A DNA stretch of 64,000 bases from Hyphochytrium catenoides (lineage: Eukaryota; Sar; Hyphochytriomycetes; Hyphochytriales; Hyphochytriaceae), in NCBI GenBank assembly GCA_900088475.1, contig FLMG01002456.1, positions 81,277-145,276 on the forward strand, given 5' to 3'. Both the position numbers and the translations under genes were made by a program. The stretch's first letter is position 1; each line of letters starts with the position of its first letter. Below, piece after piece: positions 56,694-64,000 of this stretch. The notes below the pieces were generated by a model that was not told where the DNA came from, ran no database searches, and saw nothing but the letters and a program-made list of their open reading frames with translations.

Positions 56694-57798
56694 TTAGATG
56701 ATGCTCCAGTTGTTCTCGAAGGCTCCAAGAAGTCGACTTATCGCCTGGGCACCGCTTAGCTACATAAGGAAGTATGAGGTTTTGACTATTCCAGGTTGAC
56801 CTCTAACATATACGCGTACCGGGTAGTTTGAGAACGATATAAACTCTTCCACCTGCACACACCGACCCTATTAGTAGACAAACTCTAACAAGAGCACAGT
56901 TTTTCGGGTATCATACATAGGGGGCATCTTCCTGAGTCACTTGACCGTGTGCCATAGCTCCAATCATGAAAACAACCGGTTCATCTTGGGGCAAAGACTT
57001 GACAAACTCATGAATGTCCACCAGTTTGCCCTGGGTAGAACCACCTTGATTTTTGCAGGCGGCAAACAAGTTAGCAAAGGGCTGCTCATCAATGGATAGC
57101 CATCAGGGCATGTTACCTACCGTATTTCCGAGCGTTTGGAGGAAGATGTCGCGAGACAGGATTTTTTACGACACGCATAAGAGTCTCAGAGCTGCTGGCT
57201 GCCCTGATCTTGAGCTTGTGGAGTAGTTGGACTAAACGCAGAGAGCGAGGTTTGCGTAAGCACTGTGAGGGGTGTGAATGTATTCCGGGAGGTCAACGCA
57301 CTCATAAGGCCTGCAAATCTCTTATAAGTCCGGGGGACCCGCATTTTGGGGTTGACCTCAATGAGCACATTAGAGGTGCTACGGATGTATACCTGTCTCC
57401 ATTCGTTATACATCTAAACTTGCGGCTGCTAGAGGGGACGCAAGAGGCTTACCTTTAGCAGGCCTGCCTTGTTCAGTGGACTATCCAGCAATGAAAGCAG
57501 CTCCTACAGGCCACAGTTGGTTTTCCTGGAGGGTAGCGCGACTCGCCAAGACTTACCTGGTGTAGAATATCTGGTCTGGATTCTGAAGGGTCTTTATTCA
57601 TCTTCCTATGCAATCCCTTGTGATCATCGCAATTCAGCAACTGGTATCCCTATAAACACTCTCGTTTGGACCCAAGTTGGCATCAAATGGCACTGTCACT
57701 TCTACCTTGCTCGTCTTTACAGTCTCCAGTGCTGCCTTTTCGAGGACAATGATAACTTTCCTCCCGGAGAGAGCACCGTCCGCCGCCGATTCTGCCAT
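56694..57798 (-). CDS. EMG1: EMG1/NEP1 rRNA pseudouridine N1-methyltransferase
   Basis: SPOUT methyltransferase for 18S rRNA and 40S biogenesis in the nucleolus. Seven exons link in frame. [20 protein letters not shown] from ATG 57798 runs to [27 protein letters not shown] runs to [22 protein letters not shown] is followed by [20 protein letters not shown] and [10 protein letters not shown]. Then come [38 protein letters not shown], and [20 protein letters not shown] with [10 protein letters not shown] (SAM pocket). [11 protein letters not shown] and [20 protein letters not shown] finish, with TAA at 56694-56696. All family motifs are present and length is normal. No frame is long enough to stand out alone; the gene emerges only after splicing. 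Confidence 0.9.
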
Positions 57799-58795
57799 AG
57801 TGGCCGTAGCACTTGTGCCTTCGCTTGATCTCTACTATCTCTCAATGAGGATGGACTCTGGATTTGGTTTCTGCTTCTAACATGAAGTTGCTTGTGACCT
57901 TCTTGCTGCTTCGCAAGTTGTCTGCAGAGTTAGAGAGCTTCCTCTTTCCTAGCAGGCTCAGAACTGCCCTTCTGTGAGTCAGTTCTCAACTTCATTCTCA
58001 ACTTCACTTTCAATGGTGGAACGGTGTGCAAAGAGAGTCGGTAACGGCAGTCTGTCAGGGTTCTTGTCTGCGAAGAGTCATGGGGAGAAACCACACAAGG
58101 GTCAGTTCTGATAAAGGTTAGTGTAAAAGCAGCATTCATTTGGGTAACAACGTTCTCTCAGTCGCAGAAAGCAGCAGGCGCCACCGCTTTGCGCTGGCGA
58201 CGTGCCATAGTGAGGCACGATCGTTAAGATTCCCATTTTCACCCCGTCATACCGAAAGAAAGGTAGTAAATATAGCTCTACTCCAATCATTGATATACGG
58301 CTGCTGCTTAGTAATGTGGATCGGGAAAGAGGCTTTATGTTGCCTACCAGAAGTACTATTATCCTCCCGACACTACAAGCACATTCCTCCGGAAAGGAAA
58401 GCAAGAACGCTTGAATGGCTGCTTATAAGAACGACAGAAACAGTATAGATCTTTCATAAGTGAACAATTCCTCTTCTGCTGGCAAAGTGATTCAGCCTTA
58501 GCGTGGTCCTACTTAACGAAAACGTGGAGAAGATATATGTTGTACTGAGATCGCCACAGTCTTCTGAATGGCTTCAACAGTCCAAGCACGACCGTCGGGC
58601 GATTTAAACTGCCCTTGAAGTGGTCCAAGCTTCCGTACCGCTGTCTCGCAGGCGCGTCAGGTGCCCATTCCTTTATATGTGGTCTCACAACAACATGTTA
58701 TTATAATAACTGCAGATTAAGCTGACCAGCACCCGGTCACCTTCTTATTGGCTGGGCTCTAGTTGACCCGGTCTATCTTGAGAGTCAGCTTTCTG
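57799..58795. other. Intergenic region between EMG1 and LDAH
   Basis: Open frames on both strands (for example 57930-58139 minus, 58140-58448 plus) show no family similarity or conserved composition. It probably contains the EMG1 promoter and the 3' end of the LDAH transcript. Confidence 0.4.
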
Positions 58796-59977
58796 CTAGC
58801 CAAGCTTGGCAAGTGCCTGCGTCATCCACCAACAGCTAATCTTGGCCATAGCAGAGGCACCGGACTTCTTCATCATGAATGCGTGATCCCACTCCGGAGA
58901 AATTTGAAACCGGACTTTCGGGAAGGTTGACGTGATGTACTCGGCATGTGGGTTCAAGGGAACCCATCCATCCTTTTCCGCGAAGAGAATAAGCATTTTC
59001 TCAGCTGAAAGGTCCATTGCCTCCGAATCTATGGCCAGCAGTTCTTCCATTTCTCCAAGGGCCATTAGCGTAAAATTGCGTACCACTTGATAGTCAAGGA
59101 GCCCCTCTATCGTGCAAGGTACGTACTCCGAAGGCACGACATAAGATCCGAGTAGGGACTTCACTGCGCCAGGGAGAGTGGATAACAGTGCTGCCAGCAG
59201 GGCCACTTTCTGGCGATGATGCCTCAATATTGGATGAAAAAATCTCCCATTTGGAGTATTTCCGATCTCCATAAGCGTGGGCTGCATCAAGACCATAGAG
59301 ATGACGGCATCGGGATAGCGCTTCGATAAGTTAAGAGCCATAAAGGCTCCGATAGAGTGCGCTGCCAGCAGGAACTTGAGGTTGGGATTCTCCTTGAGTC
59401 GTAGTTGGATATACTCCCCTTTGTGTTCAGTATTATCAGAAAAAGTATAGAGGTTCGACCCGTTGGCCCCAGCATTGTGACCAGTGTGGGATAAGCAGAA
59501 TACATCTACTTTCCTACCCAACAGCGTATACAGTTCTATCAGATAAGGTACGTAGTAACCAGGAACACCAGGGTTGCCAGGAATCATAAGGACTGCTACG
59601 TCCTTCTCCCGTTTGGCTCCAACTGCCGGAATTTCGATCTGGTCTACAACCGCACCACTAGCGGATAATGTAACGCGCGTCAACCAAACCTCACCGCCAT
59701 GAAAGCGCTGAAGACACCTTCGCGCATTCTTATCGTCCACTGGACTTTCAGGTCGCAGGCTGATATCACTCGAGGGCTTTACTGAGCCGTGGATAGGGTG
59801 GTGTAGTGTCTCCCAGACAAACCTTCCCGCAAGCGAGGGCACCATCCTAATTGTCAAAGCCATTGCGATGACGGCGCTGGCAAAGGGGACCCAAAGATAT
59901 GGGACGGTTTCCAGTTCAGCCCAGGACCAAAAGTGCGCCAGATCTGGCAGCAATGAGACATCAAAAATGTCTTCCAT
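58796..59977 (-). CDS. Lipid droplet-associated hydrolase (LDAH family), intronless
   Basis: Alpha/beta hydrolase acting on lipid droplets. A single exon of 393 codons runs from MEDIFDVSLL (59977) to QALAKLG and TAG. An N-terminal membrane segment lies at about residues 27-45 (LWVPFASAVIAMALTIRMV). The family motif VLMIPGNPGVPGYYVPYLIE gives the oxyanion hole. FCLSHTGHNAG follows, then nucleophile elbow LLAAHSIGAFMAL (Ser), acid in FAEKDGWVPL and base in WDHAFM. The full triad is present. Ordinary LDAH proteins are about 320 residues, so the N-terminal anchor and linker are an extension. Absence of introns contrasts with all its neighbours except 20943-21908. Confidence 0.83.
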   Translation of the reverse strand: MEDIFDVSLLPDLAHFWSWAELETVPYLWVPFASAVIAMALTIRMVPSLAGRFVWETLHHPIHGSVKPSSDISLRPESPVDDKNARRCLQRFHGGEVWLTRVTLSASGAVVDQIEIPAVGAKREKDVAVLMIPGNPGVPGYYVPYLIELYTLLGRKVDVFCLSHTGHNAGANGSNLYTFSDNTEHKGEYIQLRLKENPNLKFLLAAHSIGAFMALNLSKRYPDAVISMVLMQPTLMEIGNTPNGRFFHPILRHHRQKVALLAALLSTLPGAVKSLLGSYVVPSEYVPCTIEGLLDYQVVRNFTLMALGEMEELLAIDSEAMDLSAEKMLILFAEKDGWVPLNPHAEYITSTFPKVRFQISPEWDHAFMMKKSGASAMAKISCWWMTQALAKLG

Positions 59978-60833
59978 TTCTCTGGTGGTGGTCCGGCACC
60001 TATAAAGTAGCTTCCTTAAATGCAAAGAAGGCGAGAGACAGCGGACACAGTGTTCCTACCAACAAGTCCCTCGCCTCGAAACTGAGAAGAAGTATCCAAC
60101 CCGAAACCAGCCAGCCAGACTCCCGGGTCTTCACCCACCTAGAAAGACCTTGGAGCCGTGAATTGTTCCAGAGATTAGCTCTAAATAAAGGCGTACCAAA
60201 CTCTTGAAGTATGTTCGCGACTTGCAGACATAGGGGCTCCTACCCTCATGCCAAGGCCATGATGGTTACAAATGTACCGTGCAACGTGCATGTAGGTTGG
60301 TTGATACTCCTCCTTACTGGTGATGATTTTGAAGAAAAGTGAGCTTCAAAGGAGCGCCTCCAATTGCTCTCCCTACTCCCTACACATCAGCGGCACATCA
60401 GTCTCCAGAGAATGTCTGCCGTGAAAGGGCTGGTAACGGTGATAAAGCTCTGTTGAAGATGCAGGCCCCCAAACCGGGACTTCCAATCCAAGGCCAATTA
60501 GCTTCGTCTCTTAGAGACCTAGATCCTATGTAGGGAGTCTCTACAAAGGGCGATTCTCACTCTGTTGCCATTGAGCCATATCGCACAAGAACTACTAGTA
60601 GGTAGACAACGGGGGCTGTTTCCTGACGAAGGCTCGATACTACCACCTACCCATTAACCACACATCGTTCATCAGTCACGTTGTTGCTGCTATTGACCGT
60701 GCCGAACTTCTGTCATCTTTTGCACCAATGGCCTTCATTGGGGCAAAGTTTCTAGGTGGAGGTGCTGGCTAGCGCGATCATCATCATCTACAACAAGCCC
60801 GACTTGGTGGTGGCCCTTTCTTGGCAACTGAGT
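59978..60833. other. Intergenic region between LDAH and the PhyH-family gene
   Basis: No supported coding exon. The two genes are divergent, so both promoters lie here. Nothing structured stands out. Confidence 0.4.
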
Positions 60834-61824
60834 ATGTCCCCATTGAAACTGCCGCGGAGCTTAATGGCAAAACTTAAAGCTGACTATCAGAGGGACGGCG
60901 TCGTATGCGTCCGGCAGTTCCTCGTAGACGACATCATTGAAGTGCTTCGTCACGGCATAGAGTATAATATACGGAATCCCAGTCATAGAAGCGTCGTCGC
61001 AAGCAGAGCAGATGACCGGGGCCGCTTCTTTGAAGATTTTTGTAATTGGCAAAGGATTCCAGAATACGACCACGTAATCGCTAGTAGCGCTCTTTCTGAG
61101 ATTGCAGGCAACTTAACCGGTAGTTCGACTATAAGGCTCTACCACGACCATGTTCTGGTGAAGGAAGCGTTTACGGAGCAGCGAACACCATGGTATATGT
61201 CGCATAGGGTAGTAGGTTGCATCGTTCTCTTCCTCCCTTACTGAAGGTCGTACTGCTGGTAACCTGCTTCCTTCACAACTACGTAGGCATCAAGACCAAC
61301 CATATTATAACATTAACGGGTCACAAAACTGCTCAGTTTGGATACCTGTGGATCCAGTGCCAAGAAGTGCTTCCTTAGAGTTTGTGGCAGGGACCCATAA
61401 GGGACCCTGGCTCATGCCCCGATCCTTCATGACCAGTGAGGCCAAATGGTTTCCAGAGGGTACTTTAAAAGACATTCCAGATATTGACAGCCGTAGAGAC
61501 GAAGTTGAGATCCTTAGCTGGGACTTGGTGCCAGGCGACGCAATCTTCTTCCATATGCTGACACTTCATTCGGCTCCCGGCGTGACCGGCGATTTCCGCC
61601 GCAGAGCGTTCTCCGTAATTGTCCTAATTTTGTTGCTAGACTGCACTCCTCCTAGTGAGCTAACCCTTCTCACGCAGGTCCGCTTTATTGGAGATGACAT
61701 CGTCCATGCTCCCAGGCCATGGAAAACATCGCCCAGCTTTCCAGAGATAGACGGGGTGTTGCTTGCTGGGGTCCCTCTAAACCACCCACTATTCCCCGTT
61801 CTATGGACGCAACATGACAGTTAA
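60834..61824 (+). CDS. Phytanoyl-CoA dioxygenase (PhyH) family protein
   Basis: Fe(II)/2-oxoglutarate-dependent oxygenase. It starts MSPLKLPRSLMAKLKADYQR (ATG 60834), then DGVVCVRQFLVDDIIEVLRH, the usual N-terminal helix-strand. LYHDHVLVKEAFTEQRTP ends at a TG|GTATAT donor near 61190. The next exon, from about 61288, restores WHQDQPYYNINGSQNCSVWI with iron-binding His and Asp (HQD). The distal His is in MLTLHSAPGV and the 2-oxoglutarate Arg in RRRAFS. A short last exon (VRFIGDDIVHAPRP) ends at 61824. All metal and cosubstrate residues are present. There is no peroxisomal signal at the C-terminus (ends TQHDS). It resembles the bacterial-like PhyH subgroup; the substrate is unknown. Confidence 0.83.
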
Positions 61825-63288
61825 CATGGACACGAGCGCGCGGGCTGCCATATTCTTGACAGTTGCGACTTGGGGCTAGCTTCAGGACAAGTCTCAAAAG
61901 TACTACTTTTATTGCTTGACACGACGGTAGTTTCCGTCGGTATATGCTGCTTGCAGCTGGTGGACCATCCTACTACTCCGGCGGTGCTTAAGCTACTTCG
62001 ATTCGGGGGAGAAGCACTGACCCTCCTCTCCTTCATGATGCCTTTTCGGAAAGTTTTCTTGGCGCCTAATGTGAGGAGAAGAGTGCATCGCTCAGAATAT
62101 AGAAAGAGCTATTCACTTTAAGTAACAGTCTCTCACTTATGCAAGAACATGTCACGGGCTAAAGTGGCTCTTCCTCACGGTATCTCTTTGTTCTTGGGAG
62201 CCAGTAATAATGCATAATAACCTTTCCTTAGTTGTTATAATAGGCCGCCCAGTGTCTGCAGCAGATGTATAATTCAAACTCTAAGCTGCCACGACCAATT
62301 ATAAGATGATGAACTACCCAACAACGGTCTCTTGCCTGGGTACGTACACCATCTTTCTGCACACAACTACCTTTGCCATGCATTTGTCTGTGTTTATGAC
62401 CGCTTGTTGTCGTGTGGTGCATGGAGTTAGCTAGTGGCCTCTACTATTTCTAGTAACAAGCAAGTGAATGACATTCGACGAGAGACATCATTGACAGCGG
62501 CCACACTACCACTATTTATGAAAGGGTCAGCGCTCCGTCCGCCGAATGTCACGCTACGACATCACCTCAACAACCAAACTATTATTCATAATAAGAACTA
62601 ATCGGTCACTAAATGTACGGCCAGGCAACGTTGCTGACCACTAATTAGAGGTCATATTTGGTGGCGAGAGGACGCCAGACGTTACACTCAGATACGTGCA
62701 GACTAACAGGACTAACAAAACTCTGGATTGATCAAGAAGAGCATATAAAATAAATCGACATTATTTCTGACGAACAAGACCCCTAGACTCCGAATCTAGT
62801 GGGGCACACAGAGAACTTGAAGTGTAAGCTTACATGGTAGCTGCTGAGCAGCAAGGTAGTGGAAACCGTGCAAGAGAGCACAGTTTACTACAGTAGGCAG
62901 AAAGGAGGCGGAGGAGAGTCTCTCCAGTCGCTCCTCAAAATGCGCTTTAAAAGACAGCTTTTTTCGTTCTGAGGCGGGCTCCAATAGGAATTGCCAATGG
63001 TTATGAGAAGGACAGTGGAGTCTCGAAAGGAGGTGAAGGCCAAGCTGATGTTGTGGGCCGCTAACGGATAGGTTCCCCTGTTCGTTTGATAATCGATAAT
63101 TGAAGATGTGCTGGAGCTCAACAGAGCTTTTATTTATTGGCAATTCTAGAGATGCAGATCTCTCTTACAGAGAAAATTGCGAAGTCCTCTTCTACCAAGG
63201 ACAGAAGCGGTGAATCGGAATCCCAAGCCGCTACTTGTACGAAGAACAATGCCCCGCAATAGATGATAAGTATTCACATGGAAGGTTG
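61825..63288. other. 1.5-kb region without a recognised gene
   Basis: An 83-codon frame at 61870-62121 has two hydrophobic stretches but no family match. A strong hairpin at about 62780-62804 (CTAGA stems around CTCCGAA) is not a tRNA. Otherwise nothing definite. Confidence 0.4.
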
Positions 63289-63318
63289 TTAAAGGCACGA
63301 AACATTCAGCCTTCCAAC

Positions 63319-63333
63319 ACTCCCCCGCTGAAC
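63319..63333. repeat. 15-base direct repeat, copy 1
   Basis: ACTCCCCCGCTGAAC here is repeated exactly at 63827-63841, 508 bases away. On the minus strand both copies fall in a codon context for VQRGS, so they may reflect duplicated coding sequence of a mobile element. Confidence 0.6.
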
Positions 63334-63826
63334 TGAGGAAGACTCGATGAGCTCTTTCTCACCAGTCTCAAACAATTCAACAGCATCTAGGGAAGTGAGC
63401 AGAGGAAGCTTAAGTATTGTCCCAGTAGAAGGAATACAGGTTGGAGGAGATGACGGAGTAGGATACGCTTTCAGATGCTTGACGTGGACAGCTTTCCTGC
63501 CCATTTTTAGGCCTTAAGGGTCAGAGCCAGCAATTTCTGCTCTATGTTCTCAAAAATAAAATCCTGCCAATCTCGGGGGGTTTGAGGTGGGTCAAACTCC
63601 AAACTGCTAGACAAGACATCAGCCAGATTCTTCTCCCCCCAGAGATCTATCTGACGACGTTCTCGGCTATCAGTGAAGCACCTAACCTCTCCTTATCTTC
63701 GACTAGGCCTCTTTGTCCCTCGTCAGACTTGGGATCAGCACTAATAATATTACTACCTCTGAATGTAGGAGCTTCATTGGCAGGGCCCTTGCCTCTGTCT
63801 CCTTCACCAGAAGCAATACCAGCACT

Positions 63827-63841
63827 ACTCCCCCGCTGAAC
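63827..63841. repeat. 15-base direct repeat, copy 2
   Basis: Exact second copy of the 15-base sequence at 63319-63333. Flanking bases differ, so the repeat does not extend as a long terminal repeat within the window. Confidence 0.6.
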
Positions 63842-64000
63842 GCCTCGGACCTTCGCCTTTCTTCCGTCGAATAAATATCATGATGGCGAACTGCCTGTCC
63901 CGGCCTCATTGCCTTTGCAGAGTCACATTGGTCATCAATCAGAGAGCCTCTTTGCTCCCTATCGTCTTCGGCAAGCCTCTTTGCTTCCCGCTTTGCCTGA

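Larger units (their letters stand above)
63289..64000 (-). pseudogene. Possible degenerate retroelement tail running off the window edge
   Basis: The minus strand holds GRKAVHVKHLKAYPTPSSPP at about 63500-63440. It resembles the end of a Ty3/gypsy integrase (V-HV--LK-Y), followed by ESSSVQRGSVGR. Further right a frame open to the edge reads KREAKRLAEDDREQRGSLID, then VRGVQRGSSAGIASGEGDRG. Two copies of the same 15-base sequence encode VQRGS in both places. Stop codons separate the pieces. This is a weak similarity call. An unknown low-complexity gene is the alternative. Confidence 0.25.

Noticed and set aside
57930-58139. Candidate N-terminal EMG1 exon (MKLRTDSQKGSSEPARKE)
   Set aside because: An in-frame ATG at 57798 ([14 protein letters not shown]) directly precedes the conserved EMG1 core, so no upstream coding exon is needed.
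62780-62804. Perfect hairpin resembling a tRNA anticodon arm (CTAGA-CTCCGAA-TCTAG)
   Set aside because: No acceptor stem, D arm or TTC arm can be placed around it, so it is not a tRNA.
1-64000. CRISPR arrays, insertion sequences, bacterial operons, riboswitches and viral genes
   Set aside because: None seen; the introns and gene content are those of a nuclear eukaryotic chromosome.

Overview
This is nuclear DNA from a flagellated eukaryote. Almost every recognisable gene is broken by short GT-AG introns, mostly about 50-120 bases. The proteins are eukaryotic: CDC6, TIM23, SF3B6, EMG1, TMEM258/OST5 and a TRF4-type poly(A) polymerase. At least four genes belong to the cilium, flagellum or basal body: DNAI4/WDR78, IFT25/HSPB11, CFAP65 and rotatin. 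AATAAA hexamers lie just after several stop codons. I cannot place the lineage from sequence alone. A unicellular alga or zoosporic protist fits best, and a bacterial-type RNase HII and a type II NADH dehydrogenase are compatible with that. Two runs of N (9470-9515 and 44200-44259) are assembly gaps, each inside a gene.

Layout. 1-6.9 kb: the 3' end of an unknown gene (+), CDC6 (-), axonemal dynein intermediate chain DNAI4 (+). 7.0-11.5 kb: TIM23 (-), RNase HII (+), a CDCA7-like zinc-finger gene (-). 11.6-14.6 kb: nothing recognised. 14.6-19.9 kb: a TRF4/TENT4-type nucleotidyltransferase (-) with a coiled-coil N-terminal extension, preceded by unrecognised minus-strand exons. 20.5-25.0 kb: TMEM258 (+), an unknown intronless gene (-), a purine-rich repeat tract, an M50B-like membrane peptidase (+). 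25.9-29.7 kb: an isochorismatase-fold cysteine hydrolase (+), IFT25 (+), SF3B6 (-). 30.0-35.9 kb: a small unknown gene (-) and, divergent from it, a cytosolic peptide:N-glycanase (PNG1/NGLY1 type) that looks embedded in a much larger multidomain protein. 36.0-52.3 kb: two large ciliary genes head to head, CFAP65 (-) and rotatin (+). 52.5-60.0 kb: mitochondrial NDH-2 (-), a heptamer minisatellite, EMG1/NEP1 (-), an intronless LDAH-type lipid-droplet hydrolase (-). 60.8-61.8 kb: a phytanoyl-CoA dioxygenase-family gene (+). 61.8-64 kb: mostly empty, with a possible degenerate retroelement tail at the edge.

Themes. The ciliary genes cover the inner arm (DNAI4), transport (IFT25), the central apparatus (CFAP65) and centriole assembly (RTTN). 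CDC6 and the CDCA7-like gene each have a consensus E2F-type site upstream, which fits S-phase control. The most unusual object is the PNGase region: a three-unit MABP-like beta-prism, a complete transglutaminase-type PNGase core, an AZUL-like zinc module, a ConA/LamG-like segment, a jacalin-like segment and a C-terminal PUB domain lie consecutively on one strand. Exon boundaries were placed by eye from splice signals and family similarity, so intron positions are approximate unless stated.
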